Source: Deltaproteobacteria bacterium | GTDB taxonomy: Bacteria > Desulfobacterota > B13-G15 > RBG-16-54-18 | Assembly: GCA_016927065.1 (NCBI GenBank) | Contig: JAFGNJ010000005.1 | Location: forward strand, 186,001 to 250,000 | Reading direction: 5' to 3' | Length of the DNA: 64,000 nucleotides | Shown here: piece after piece, positions 36,080 to 44,747 of the stretch | How the letters are laid out: every line of letters starts with the position of its first letter | Position numbering within the stretch: the stretch's first letter is position 1 | The notes under the pieces: model-generated | The model's database searches: none | The model's input: only the letters and a program-made list of their open reading frames with translations | What the model was told of the DNA's origin: nothing | Made by a program: the position numbers and the translations under genes

Positions 36080-36328
36080 ATGGAATTAAAGGAAGAGATT
36101 CTAGAGAAAATTATTCAAAGGGCGTCGACGCTCTTCCAAAAAGATCCCGGCGAATTAAATGCGGACACCAAGTGGGTAGAGGATCTAAATGCCAAATCCG
36201 TAAACTATGTTCAGATCATAACCATTTTAGCGGATGAATATGATGTCGAGATCAATTTTATGGAATTCAGGAGAAAAAAGACCTTTAGCGAGTCCGCCGA
36301 ATTTGTCGCCCAGCTTTGCGGTGGCTGA
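36080..36328 (+). CDS. Acyl carrier protein
   Basis: 82 residues with the four-helix ACP pattern: ILEKIIQRASTLFQKDPGEL, then DLNAKSVNYVQIITILADEYD, where the Ser in AKSVN is the likely phosphopantetheine site (replacing the usual DSL), and the final helix SESAEFVAQLC. It is acidic, as expected. It sits directly after buk, whose stop region supplies its AGGAG. The unusual site suggests a specialised carrier, not the fatty-acid ACP. With acpS nearby, an ACP-bound acyl intermediate in this pathway is likely. Confidence 0.85.
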   Translation: MELKEEILEKIIQRASTLFQKDPGELNADTKWVEDLNAKSVNYVQIITILADEYDVEINFMEFRRKKTFSESAEFVAQLCGG

Positions 36329-36391
36329 TAAAAAGCGTGATAGCAGTTAATCAATTAAAACACGCACCTTTGTCAAATTGGGAGGATTGTT

Positions 36392-38203
36392 ATGTTGGAA
36401 GTAAACGCTGAACAAATAACAAAAAAAGAGAAGATAGGCGGCTTGGAGTTTGAGACCGTCTACAGAAAAGCCCGAATCCCTGTTCCACCCGATACGCTAA
36501 GAAAGATCGCTGCCGGTTCGCCTTTGACTGAAGACGAAAAAATCTCGGGTATAGAAGACAAGGAGACTGATTTTGCAATCCTTGGTGCGGCTTTTGGGTA
36601 CTGCCCGGAGTTCAATCCCCGCACCGTTATGGCGAACGATTATATTGTCTGTGACCAAGATGTCGCAATGACCCTGCGTGACGGTACCACCATCTACACC
36701 GATATTTACCGTCCGGTCAATGCCACCGAAAAAATCCCCTGCATCGTATCTTGGAGTTACTTCGGCAAACGTCCGGGCGAAGGCATGGACGAATGGCAGG
36801 TCATCGGTGTTCCTCCGGGAACCGTTTCCCGTATGGCGAAGTTCGAATCCAGTGATCCGGCTTATTGGTGCCGTCAGGGGTATGCGGTTGCCAATGTGGA
36901 CCCGCGTGGCTGCGGCCATTCACAGGGCGATATCAATATGTTCGGCACACAGGATGCCCGGGATGGCTATGACTTTATCGAGTGGCTGGCAACCCAGGAA
37001 TGGTGCAATGGAAGGATCGGGATGAGCGGTAACTCAGGTGTCGGCATGACTCAATATAGGGTCGCAGCCGAGCAGCCCCCGCACCTTGTGTGTATTGCCC
37101 CCTGGGAAGGCACCGGAGACCTCTATCGCGAATCGCTTTTTGAAGGCGGTATCCCGGCATTGGGATTTAACAACTTCATTATTTCCTCCCTCGTCGGTCA
37201 GGGCTATATTGATGACAACGCAGCCATGGCAGTGAAGTATCCATTTATGAACGAATATTGGGCGGACAAGATTCCAAGATGGGAGGAGATCAAGGTCCCG
37301 ACCTATTTGACGGCCTGCTGGCAGCATATGCACCTCCGAGGCTCCATGGAATGCTTCCGCAAAATCCGTTCCCCCAAAAAGTGGCTTCGGGCACACAGAG
37401 AGTTTGAGTGGCCGGATGCATACGGCAACAAATACCTGGAAGATCTAAAGCGCTTCTTTGACCGTTACCTGAAGGACATCAACAACGGTTGGGAGCTGAC
37501 ACCGAGGGTGCGCCTCGAGGTCATGGATGCCTATGAATATGATTTCCAGACCGACCGACCCGAAAAGGAATTCCCGCTTGCCAGGACTAAGTACAAGAAG
37601 CTCTACCTTGATGCGGCAAATGGGTCCATGAGTTTTCAGCCGGTCATAAATGAATCCAAGGTCAGTTATGATGGGGAAAAAGAAATTACCACCTTTGACA
37701 TGAAGTTTGAGGAAGATACCGAGCTGACCGGCTACCTCAAGCTCCATATGTGGGTTGAGGCTGAGGGCCATAATGATATGGATATATTTGTGAATATTCA
37801 AAAGCTCGATGAACAGGGTAACTGGCTGCCGACCTCCGTACTTGGAGAGCCGCATCCGGGTGCCTGGGGGAAGATCAGGGTATCCCGCCGCGCGCTGGAC
37901 CCGAAGCTCTCAAAAGACTTTCAGCCGGTCCAGGCACATACGAAGGATGAGAAGCTTTCCCCGGGTGAAATTATCCCGATTGACATCGAGATTTATCCGA
38001 CGAGCAGGATCTGGCACAAAGATCAGCAGATCCGGGTGCAGATCGCTGGGCACTATGTGCGTGAAGGCTGGTTTGAGCCTTTCTTCTGGGATATCGACAA
38101 CAAGGGCAAGCATGTTATCCACGCAGGGGGCAAATATGACTCGTACCTCCAGATACCCGTTATTCCTCCGAAATATGTAGCAGGAGACTATGTTTATCGC
38201 TAA
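36392..38203 (+). CDS. CocE/NonD-type alpha/beta hydrolase (X-Pro dipeptidyl-peptidase-like)
   Basis: 603 residues. MTLRDGTTIYTDIYRP marks the start of the S15 catalytic fold, PRGCGHSQG the oxyanion region, and GMSGNSGVGMTQY the nucleophile Ser (GNSGV). The C-terminal jelly-roll follows (YLKLHMWVEAEGHNDMDIFV). No signal peptide, so it is cytoplasmic. The family hydrolyses esters and amides such as cocaine, glutaryl-amides or acyl-peptides. In this block it may cleave an ester or amide of the imported substrate; the bond is unknown. Ribosome site GGGAGG. Confidence 0.88.
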   Translation: MLEVNAEQITKKEKIGGLEFETVYRKARIPVPPDTLRKIAAGSPLTEDEKISGIEDKETDFAILGAAFGYCPEFNPRTVMANDYIVCDQDVAMTLRDGTTIYTDIYRPVNATEKIPCIVSWSYFGKRPGEGMDEWQVIGVPPGTVSRMAKFESSDPAYWCRQGYAVANVDPRGCGHSQGDINMFGTQDARDGYDFIEWLATQEWCNGRIGMSGNSGVGMTQYRVAAEQPPHLVCIAPWEGTGDLYRESLFEGGIPALGFNNFIISSLVGQGYIDDNAAMAVKYPFMNEYWADKIPRWEEIKVPTYLTACWQHMHLRGSMECFRKIRSPKKWLRAHREFEWPDAYGNKYLEDLKRFFDRYLKDINNGWELTPRVRLEVMDAYEYDFQTDRPEKEFPLARTKYKKLYLDAANGSMSFQPVINESKVSYDGEKEITTFDMKFEEDTELTGYLKLHMWVEAEGHNDMDIFVNIQKLDEQGNWLPTSVLGEPHPGAWGKIRVSRRALDPKLSKDFQPVQAHTKDEKLSPGEIIPIDIEIYPTSRIWHKDQQIRVQIAGHYVREGWFEPFFWDIDNKGKHVIHAGGKYDSYLQIPVIPPKYVAGDYVYR

Positions 38204-38233
38204 AAACTAAATAGCATAGGTAGCAATTTTTAT

Positions 38234-40342
38234 ATGGAAACCATTAAACTGACCATAGACGGCAAAGATATAGAAATAAATAAAGGCAAAACCATACTGG
38301 AGGCGGCATTGGAGGGGGGTATTTACGTCCCCCACCTCTGTCATCACCCGGACCTGCCGCCAACAGGGGAGTGCGGTCTGTGCATCGTGAAGATAGATGG
38401 TATGGATGATTATCAGACATCCTGCACCCTCAGGATTGAAGAGGGGATGGTCGTTACCACCAAGACGGAGGAGATCGAAAGGCTCCGCAAGGAGGCCTTT
38501 ACGAAAATACTCCTTGGCCATCCAGCGGATTGTACGAATTGCCCGAAATATTTAAATTGTGAGCTTCAATCCCTGAAGCAGTACCTGGGGATACCCGAAG
38601 ACATGGCCGTAATTGGCCGTCTGCGGGCCTTCCCCCTAAACACCGATAACCCCCTCTTTGCCCACGATCCCACGAGGTGCATCCGTTGCAAGAGGTGCAT
38701 CAGGGCCTGCAAGGACCTGCGCGGCGTGGGGATACTGACGGTGAAAGAGAGCGACGGACAAGAATATGTCTATACAGAAACCGGAAGGCCCCTTGCCGAG
38801 GAGGGGTGCAGGTTCTGTGGGGCCTGCGTGGAGGTCTGTCCCACCGGTGCCATACGGGACAAGGAAGAATTGATGGAAGGAAAGAAACGCAGAGAAGCAC
38901 TTATCCCTTGCAGATTTACCTGTCCTGCTGAAATAGATGTGCCCCGGTATCTCCGTTTTATCCATGAAAAGGACTATTCGGCAGCCACCGCAGTAATAAG
39001 GGAAAAGGCCCCCTTTCCCCAGGTCCTCGGCTATGTCTGCAACCATCCGTGTGAGGACGTCTGCCGTCGCTCATATATTAACCAACCCATTGCGATAAGA
39101 AACCTGAAACGCTATGCCTCCGAACATGATGAGGAGAGGGTGTGGGAAAAGAATGCACAAAAAAGGCCTGCGACAGATAAGAAGGTTGCTGTCATCGGTT
39201 CAGGGCCGGCAGGGCTTACCGCTGCCTTCTACCTGGCAAAGCAAGGCCATGGCGTAACCGTGTTTGAGGCGCTCCCTGTTGCAGGGGGGATGATGTGGGT
39301 TGGGATCCCCACATATCGTCTCCCCCGTGATGTGATCGATGCCGAAATACGAGATATACAGAAAGCCGGCGTGGAAATAAAAACAGGTTTCCATGTCGAT
39401 TCTCTCGATAGGCTCTTTGAAGAGGGGTATAATGCCGTCCTCGTCGCCGTGGGAACCCACCGGGGACAAAAACTGAACATCCCTGGGGCAGATCACGAGG
39501 GGGTATTGATCGGCCTGGATTTCTTGAGTAATGTAAATATGGGGAAGAAGGCTAGGGTCGGGAAAAACGTGATGGTACTCGGAGGCGGCAATGCCGCCTT
39601 CGACTGCGCCCGCGTAGCCCGCAGACTGGGTGCCGAGAAGGTGAGCCTGGCCTGTCTGGAATGCCGAGCAGATATGCCCGCTGCCTGCGATGAAATTGAC
39701 CAGGGAGAAGAAGAGGGAATTAGCATATACCCTTCCAGGACCTTTACCAAGATTTTAAGCGAAAACGGCACAATTACGGGGGTGGAGTTCCTCGAAGTTG
39801 TCTCCTTCAACTTTGATGAAGAAAACAACCTCGAGCTCGAGGTTGTTGAAGATTCCGATCATGTCCTTGAGGCAGATACCGTAATATTTGCCATAGGCCA
39901 GAGCCCGGAGATGCCCGAGGGGTTCGAATTGGACACTGGCCCGGGCAACCTCATCATCCTGGATGAATATACACATACCACTAACAGGGAAGGGGTCTAT
40001 GCCGCAGGTGATGCCGTCACCGGTACTACCTCGGTCATTGAGGCCATAGCTTCCGGGAGACAGGCCGCCATTGCAATAGACCAATACCTCGGCGGAGACG
40101 GAGACATCAATGAAGAGCTTGCCCCGGCCATTGAACCCAGAACCTGTCTCGGTCCTGGGGAAGACTTCGCTTCTCTGAGTCGCTGTGAAGATGCCTGTAT
40201 TACTACTGAAGAGAGGATTCAGGGTTTCTGTAAGGTAGTGGGAGAGATGGATGAAGAAACGGCTAAAAATGAAACCATGCGCTGCCTTCAATGCGATACC
40301 AGATTAAAGATAACTCCAGTAAAGTTCTGGGGAGAATATTAG
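38234..40342 (+). CDS. 2Fe-2S/4Fe-4S/GltD-type FAD oxidoreductase fusion
   Basis: 702 residues. Residues 1-75: [2Fe-2S] ferredoxin of NuoG type (CHHPDLPPTGECGLC). ~85-125: NuoG-like HxxxCxxCxxxxxC region (HPADCTNCPKYLNC). ~145-220: two [4Fe-4S] motifs (CIRCKRCIRAC; CRFCGACVEVCP). ~235-290: a GltD-like N-terminal cysteine domain. ~315-630: two dinucleotide domains (VAVIGSGPAGLTAAF; NVMVLGGGNAAFDCA). The likely role is moving electrons between NAD(P)H, FAD and ferredoxin, possibly serving the flavin reductase genes that follow. It resembles NfnB- or NuoF/G-derived bifurcation modules but lacks an obvious partner in the window. Cytoplasmic. Confidence 0.87.
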   Translation: METIKLTIDGKDIEINKGKTILEAALEGGIYVPHLCHHPDLPPTGECGLCIVKIDGMDDYQTSCTLRIEEGMVVTTKTEEIERLRKEAFTKILLGHPADCTNCPKYLNCELQSLKQYLGIPEDMAVIGRLRAFPLNTDNPLFAHDPTRCIRCKRCIRACKDLRGVGILTVKESDGQEYVYTETGRPLAEEGCRFCGACVEVCPTGAIRDKEELMEGKKRREALIPCRFTCPAEIDVPRYLRFIHEKDYSAATAVIREKAPFPQVLGYVCNHPCEDVCRRSYINQPIAIRNLKRYASEHDEERVWEKNAQKRPATDKKVAVIGSGPAGLTAAFYLAKQGHGVTVFEALPVAGGMMWVGIPTYRLPRDVIDAEIRDIQKAGVEIKTGFHVDSLDRLFEEGYNAVLVAVGTHRGQKLNIPGADHEGVLIGLDFLSNVNMGKKARVGKNVMVLGGGNAAFDCARVARRLGAEKVSLACLECRADMPAACDEIDQGEEEGISIYPSRTFTKILSENGTITGVEFLEVVSFNFDEENNLELEVVEDSDHVLEADTVIFAIGQSPEMPEGFELDTGPGNLIILDEYTHTTNREGVYAAGDAVTGTTSVIEAIASGRQAAIAIDQYLGGDGDINEELAPAIEPRTCLGPGEDFASLSRCEDACITTEERIQGFCKVVGEMDEETAKNETMRCLQCDTRLKITPVKFWGEY

Positions 40343-40443
40343 TAAAAGCGTTATCTATGATTTTAGTACTATGAATCAGCATAATAAAATCAGGCTTTTA
40401 TATTAGGAGCCAAAAACATTTTCGAATTTGAAAGGAGGTAATC

Positions 40444-41409
40444 ATGAAAGTTCTTGGATTAACTTGTGGCAGGAAGATGAGCAACACGGAGATACTCGTC
40501 AAAGAGGCGCTTATGGGTGCGGAAGAGGCGAGTGCGGAGGTGGAAATCGTACGTTTGATGGACCTCAATATTAAACCGTGTACAGGATGCAACTCCTGTG
40601 TTGTCGACCTTTTTGAAAAAGCCGGCTCAGGGGAGTGTATCATCAAGAATGACGATTTCAAATTTATAGACGACAAAATCCATGACTGCGACGGACTGAT
40701 TCTGGGTTCCCCTATTTACGAGAAGGCACCCCAGGGTTTGCTGAAGGTTCTGAATGACAGGATGGGGCCGTCCCATGACCTGGCGTTCAGGATCATTGCA
40801 AAGAAAATCAGAGAAGAAAAGGGTATTACCAAAGGTAAGGGGCCAGACGAGAGGTCGTTCAAACCGAGAGTAGCAGCCCTCTTTGCCGTCGGAGGCAGCG
40901 ACTGGACGACGCTTGCGCTTCCCATGTTACAGATATTCGCTCTTCCCATGAACATGACGGTTGTTGATCAACATGTGTTCAACTGGACCGCCTTACCCGC
41001 TGTGGTGGCTTTAAAACCCGAAATGTTGGCAAGAGCGAGAAGATCCGGGCGACACGTAGCCGAGACCCTAAAGAAACCGATTGAAGAGGCCAAGTACATC
41101 GGCGACCCCGGCAGATGTCCCGTATGCCATTCAAATATACTGGAACTCGGCAAGACAACGGAGCCCGTAGTCTGCGCTGTATGCGGTGTAAAAGGGACAT
41201 TGAAAACCGAAGGCGACGATTATGTTCTGGAAGTAACCGAAGAGGCGAGGGGCCTTTCGCACGTATTGCTCTCCGGTAAATTCCACCATGGTGATGATCT
41301 GAGGGATATCTCGCTCAAGCCTGATCCACGGATGACCGAAATCCCCGCGTTGATCGAGAAATACAAATCTTATCTGGAGTATTCCAGGCCTGAGCGTTTA
41401 AAAAAGTAA
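40444..41409 (+). CDS. Iron-sulfur-flavoprotein-like NADPH-dependent FMN reductase with C-terminal zinc ribbon
   Basis: 321 residues, ATG 7 nt after AAAGGAGG. The flavodoxin-like domain (~1-215) has MKVLGLTCGRKMSNTE and LDLNIKPCTGCNSC-type cysteines (PCTGCNSC), as in iron-sulfur flavoproteins, then GSPIYEKAPQGLLKVLNDR. The extra C-terminal part carries CPVCHSN and CAVCGVKG, a rubredoxin or zinc-ribbon pair. It probably passes electrons via FMN to the neighbouring FAD-dependent enzyme. The fusion to a metal ribbon is uncommon but not unique. Confidence 0.82.
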   Translation: MKVLGLTCGRKMSNTEILVKEALMGAEEASAEVEIVRLMDLNIKPCTGCNSCVVDLFEKAGSGECIIKNDDFKFIDDKIHDCDGLILGSPIYEKAPQGLLKVLNDRMGPSHDLAFRIIAKKIREEKGITKGKGPDERSFKPRVAALFAVGGSDWTTLALPMLQIFALPMNMTVVDQHVFNWTALPAVVALKPEMLARARRSGRHVAETLKKPIEEAKYIGDPGRCPVCHSNILELGKTTEPVVCAVCGVKGTLKTEGDDYVLEVTEEARGLSHVLLSGKFHHGDDLRDISLKPDPRMTEIPALIEKYKSYLEYSRPERLKK

Positions 41410-41485
41410 TATGTTATTATGAAGTATAACTCTTAGGGGCTTGTTTTTTAATGAGTTCTTACTATCAACTAAAAGGGGGTTTATT

Positions 41486-42937
41486 ATGAGCAATCTTGAA
41501 GCCGATATTGTTGTTATTGCGGCTGGTGCTTCCGGCTTGGCAGCGGCTATCGCCGCTGCTGAGGGCGGTGCCAAGGTAATCTCTTTGGAAAAAGGATCCA
41601 CCACGGGCGGAGCCGGTAATATGGGGATGGGTCCCCTTGGTGTGGAAAGCAGGCTACAGAATGAAAAAGGTATAGCAATCACCAGAGACGAGGCCTTTCA
41701 GATCTTTATGGATTACACCCATTGGCGCGTTGATGCCCGATTGGTGAGGGCCTACATAGATAAGTCAGCCACCACCATCGACTGGTTGGAGAAGATGGGT
41801 GTCGAATTCATCGATGCTAAAGCGTATTTCCCGGGAGGCCAGTTGACCTGGCATCTTGTAAAACCGACGACCGGAAAGCCAGGACCTATGGCCTCGGGCA
41901 CCATGATGAAGATCATGACTGATAGGGCTAAAGAACTGGGGGTCAAAATCCTTCTTCAGAACCCGGCCCAAAAAATCCTCAAGCAAGGTGGCCGCATTAC
42001 AGGCGTTCAAGGAGAAGACAGATCCGGGAACCCCGTCCAGGCGAATGCCAAAGCAGTGATTATCGCTACCGGTGGATTTGGCGACAATCCCGAAATGATC
42101 AAAAAGTATACCGGATATGAATGGGGCAAAGACCTGTTCTCCTTTAGGATCCCCGGCTTGGCAGGTGATGGTATCAAAATGGCCTGGGAAGTGAGCGCAG
42201 CGCCGACAGACATGAATATGGAGCTCATCTATATGATGCCCGGCGAGTTTGATCCTGCACTCGGTGAAACGTTCCGCCAGCCCCACCTTTTGGTCAATCT
42301 CCTTGGAGAGCGCTTCATGAACGAAGGAATCATGCCCAATACGACCTTTACGGGAAACGCAATCGCCAGGCAGAAAGACAAAACCGCTTTCCTCATTTTC
42401 GACGAAAATATCAAAAACCACATGGAGACAGTAGGGTACGATGAGAAGAGCGTCGTCTTCCCTTTCACGAAAGTTGAAAACCTTGATGCCCTCATTAAGG
42501 ATGCCTTTGATAAAGGTTATAAAGATGTATTTGTGACAGATACTCTCGACGAGTTGTCAACCAAGACGGGGATCAATGCGGATAATTTGAAGAAGACCGT
42601 AGAGGAGTACAATGGATTCTGTGAGAAAGGATTTGATCCGGTTTTTAACAAGAAGCAGGAGCTTCTTAGACCCATAAAAACGCCTAAATTCTACGCCGCG
42701 AAATTCTTCCCCAGTGCCTATGGCAGCCTCGGCGGCATCAAGATTAACCATAAAACAGAGGTGCTGGACAAGAATTGGAAGGTGATTCCCGGACTCTATG
42801 CCGCGGGGACTGATGCTTGTACGATATATGGAGACAGTTATGTCTTTGTGCTCCCGGGCAATACCATGGGCTTTGCCTTGAACACCGGCCGCATTGCCGG
42901 AGAAAATGCTGCCGCATACATAAAAACCATCGGTTAA
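41486..42937 (+). CDS. FAD-dependent fumarate-reductase-like oxidoreductase
   Basis: 483 residues from the ATG at 41486, after AAAAGGGGG; an upstream start would add 15 unmatched residues. The FAD loop reads VVIAAGASGLAAAIAAAEGG, with Ala in the first Gly position. Later GGFGDNPEM, YAAGTDACTIYGDSY and NTMGFALNTGRIAGE are typical of the fumarate-reductase/3-ketosteroid dehydrogenase flavoprotein group. It would reduce a C=C bond of an enoate or introduce one. No cytochrome or anchor is fused, so electrons probably come from the upstream redox proteins. Last gene of the block. Confidence 0.85.
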   Translation: MSNLEADIVVIAAGASGLAAAIAAAEGGAKVISLEKGSTTGGAGNMGMGPLGVESRLQNEKGIAITRDEAFQIFMDYTHWRVDARLVRAYIDKSATTIDWLEKMGVEFIDAKAYFPGGQLTWHLVKPTTGKPGPMASGTMMKIMTDRAKELGVKILLQNPAQKILKQGGRITGVQGEDRSGNPVQANAKAVIIATGGFGDNPEMIKKYTGYEWGKDLFSFRIPGLAGDGIKMAWEVSAAPTDMNMELIYMMPGEFDPALGETFRQPHLLVNLLGERFMNEGIMPNTTFTGNAIARQKDKTAFLIFDENIKNHMETVGYDEKSVVFPFTKVENLDALIKDAFDKGYKDVFVTDTLDELSTKTGINADNLKKTVEEYNGFCEKGFDPVFNKKQELLRPIKTPKFYAAKFFPSAYGSLGGIKINHKTEVLDKNWKVIPGLYAAGTDACTIYGDSYVFVLPGNTMGFALNTGRIAGENAAAYIKTIG

Positions 42938-42991
42938 TGCCCCTTGCGTCTATAGAATTCGGGATCCTGAGTAAATTGAAGGACAAGCGAG

Positions 42992-43022
42992 AAGGGGCAC
43001 CCACATTTGTGGCATGCCCCTT
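42992..43022 (+). terminator. Strong hairpin after the flavoprotein gene
   Basis: AAGGGGCA pairs with TGCCCCTT, and inside it CCACA pairs with TGTGG around a TT loop, giving ~13 bp with a small asymmetry. Only TTGAG follows, so the T-run is weak. It could be a terminator or a barrier at the end of the block's transcript. Confidence 0.5.
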
Positions 43023-43034
43023 GAGCGTATCGAA

Positions 43035-43079
43035 TGGCTCCCCGGGCAAGACTCGAACTTGCAACCTAGTGGTTAACAG
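43035..43079 (-). pseudogene. tRNA-Asn remnant (3' half, anticodon loop to CCA)
   Basis: On the minus strand the 45 nt read CTGTTAA (loop with GTT anticodon), CCACT, a 5-nt variable loop, T arm GCAAG-TTCGAGT-CTTGC, acceptor 3' strand CCGGGGA, G, CCA: exactly tRNA positions 32 to 76. The bases 5' of the loop do not form a D arm or acceptor strand, so the 5' half is missing. A 3' half of this extent is the usual footprint of a tRNA-targeting integrase. Confidence 0.8.
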
Positions 43080-43297
43080 GAACTTTATCTTAAATTCGCA
43101 GGCGCGGGCAGACCAATAATATTAATAAGTTACATACATAAAAAATTCAAGACCTTAGTTAGTATATACCAGGAAAGCTTGTTTATGCCTTATCTCAACC
43201 TGCCGAGTGCTTCCTATATGCTCCCTCGGGGCGTCTAACATTTAAAAAATCAAATCTGATTGACAAAAAATTATTAAAAACATATAGTTAAATACGT

Positions 43298-43385
43298 GCC
43301 TGGATGATGGAACTGGTAGACATAAGGGACTTAAAATCCCTTGGGGCTTCGCCCCGTGCGAGTTCGACCCTCGCTCCAGGCACCA
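43298..43385 (+). tRNA. tRNA-Leu (anticodon TAA)
   Basis: 88 nt including encoded CCA. Acceptor GCCTGGA/TCCAGGC pairs fully; D arm with GGAACTGGTAGAC; anticodon stem AGGGA/TCCCT around CTTAAAA (TAA at 43332-43334); long variable arm GGGGC-TTC-GCCCC; T arm TGCGAGTTCGACCCTCGC. All class II tRNA-Leu parts are present. Confidence 0.97.
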
Positions 43386-43456
43386 GTAATAATAAAGCTT
43401 ATCTGCATCATAACCTTTAAACTTCTGGCGTGGTAATAAAAAAGATGGGTTTCTTG

Positions 43457-43512
43457 AGGGGAGTAATAATTCTCCCCTGAGGAGCTTTATGCTCTTTGGG
43501 CTCTTTTTATTT
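43457..43512 (+). terminator. Hairpin(s) and T-run between tRNA-Leu and first MORN gene
   Basis: AGGGGAG (43457-43463) pairs with CTCCCCT (43472-43478) around an 8-nt loop; a small GAGC/GCTC hairpin (43482-43494) and GGGCTCTTTTTATTT follow. It may terminate the tRNA transcript or act as an attenuator for the gene starting at 43550. Confidence 0.5.
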
Positions 43513-43549
43513 CTTGAAAGAAAAGGGACATAAGGGAAGGTTGCTAAAC

Positions 43550-44479
43550 ATGAAAAAGATTATATTTGCCTTAATAATAGTTGTAATGTGGGCTCCATCT
43601 ATTTTAGCTGAAGTTTACAATAGTCCTTTTGGCTTTAGTATTGATCTCCCTTCTCACTGGCTGATACTGAGCAAACAGGAACTTCAAGATAACCCTGATT
43701 TATTAAACTTCGAAAGAGAAGAATTTAAAAGTACCAACAAAGATTTCCTCAACAACATTAAAAATATGATTGTTTCGGGACAGGTAGAAGTTTACCTCAA
43801 TAAGAAAGCCTCTAATTTTTCTTTTAATGAGAATATAAATGTCGTTCAAACAATTGAGCGCTTGCCGCAGACAGTTTCTGAGCTGGATCAATTTTGTGCC
43901 AATATTCCACAATTAATGTCAGAAAATTATGGAAAGTCTATTAAGGTTTATGAATGTGAATTAAAAAAGGTAGCAGGGTTAAATAGTCTTTATTTTATTG
44001 TTGATGGAATATTAGATGAAACAAAAAACATTATGTACCAATTTCAAAAATCTCCTAGCGTTGCGATTACAATAACTGCGACTTGTAGGAATGAAACTTT
44101 AGAAATATTTAAAAAAGAGTTTGATGAAATAATAGCTACATTAACATTTAATGACATCGCAACAACAAAGAACAGCGAAATTGATGTGGGAAAAATAACG
44201 GAAAGCGAGGAAGAGCGTAAACCCCCTGAACCGCAAGAAGAAATAAAGTCGCGTGAATTCAATTACGACGATGGTAGTAAGTACATCGGCGATATTCTCG
44301 ATGGCAAGAGGCATGGCCAGGGGACATATATCTGGCCTAGCGGTGACAAATATGTCGGTGAGTTTGAAAGCAACAGAGCGACTGGTGGATGGTTATTCAG
44401 GACAGGCGAAAAGAAAGTTTGGGTTTACCAGGACGCTGAGGGGGAGTGGATTATTAAGGATAGTGACCGCCTCTTTTGA
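43550..44479 (+). CDS. Exported protein with C-terminal MORN-repeat module (paralogue 1)
   Basis: 309 residues from the ATG at 43550 (GGGAAGG upstream). Signal peptide KKIIFALIIVVMWAPSILA. Residues ~20-200 form an alpha/beta domain (FGFSIDLPSHWLILSKQELQ) like proteins of the PsbP/photosystem-like or DUF1795 type, an inference from pattern. A charged linker leads to two MORN-type repeats, YDDGSKYIGDILDGKRHGQG and YIWPSGDKYVGEF, then a tail with KVWVYQDAEGEW. MORN repeats bind membranes or proteins. The C-terminal module is nearly the same as in the next gene. Confidence 0.75.
   Translation: MKKIIFALIIVVMWAPSILAEVYNSPFGFSIDLPSHWLILSKQELQDNPDLLNFEREEFKSTNKDFLNNIKNMIVSGQVEVYLNKKASNFSFNENINVVQTIERLPQTVSELDQFCANIPQLMSENYGKSIKVYECELKKVAGLNSLYFIVDGILDETKNIMYQFQKSPSVAITITATCRNETLEIFKKEFDEIIATLTFNDIATTKNSEIDVGKITESEEERKPPEPQEEIKSREFNYDDGSKYIGDILDGKRHGQGTYIWPSGDKYVGEFESNRATGGWLFRTGEKKVWVYQDAEGEWIIKDSDRLF
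44266..44462 (+). repeat. MORN module DNA, copy 1
   Basis: Encodes the last ~65 residues of paralogue 1. The DNA shares two perfect blocks of about 29-30 bp with copy 2 (45229-45420): one from 44294 (ATTCTCGATGGCAAGAGG and on) and one from about 44331 (CTGGCCTAGCGGTGAC and on). Identity drops outside the module, so this is a copied domain. Confidence 0.8.
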
Positions 44480-44680
44480 CCCACAAGAAGTAGTCAGTAT
44501 TGTGTTCCCCTTTCTTCCCTGGTGAAGCGGCCTTCCTTTAGTTTATCTTCCAATTAAAACTTCTCATTTCTTCATTAACAATATGTGCATCTTGGCCCTT
44601 TTTTTGCATATCTTAATCTAGGACTTTAGCCCTCTGGAGTTAAAATGTTATTATGGGATGCCGGAAGGTGCATTAAGTTA

Positions 44681-44714
44681 GCCTTAAGGGGTTTTAAACC
44701 CTTTGGGGCTTTTT
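44681..44714 (+). terminator. Terminator/attenuator before second MORN gene
   Basis: GCCTTAAGGG (44681-44690) pairs with CCCTTTGGGGC (44699-44709) with one bulged T and two G-T pairs, followed by TTTTTATTTC. It lies 34 bp before the lipoprotein start at 44748, so it may be an attenuator as well as the end of the upstream transcript. Confidence 0.6.
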
Positions 44715-44747
44715 ATTTCAATAACTGAAGCTTTAAGGAGAGGTGCC

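Larger units (their letters stand above)
42938..43297. other. Right edge of the accessory block
   Basis: 360 bp without a gene. It holds a terminator-like hairpin (42992-43022), a 3' half of a tRNA-Asn on the minus strand (43035-43079), and an AT-rich segment up to the tRNA-Leu. A short TTAATAAGTTA also occurs near the left edge (about 19304); the match is too short to weigh heavily. Confidence 0.5.

Noticed and set aside
42953..42972. Adjacent GAATTC and GGATCC near the right block edge, as cloning residue
   Set aside because: Two common 6-mers close together are expected by chance in 64 kb; no vector sequence accompanies them.
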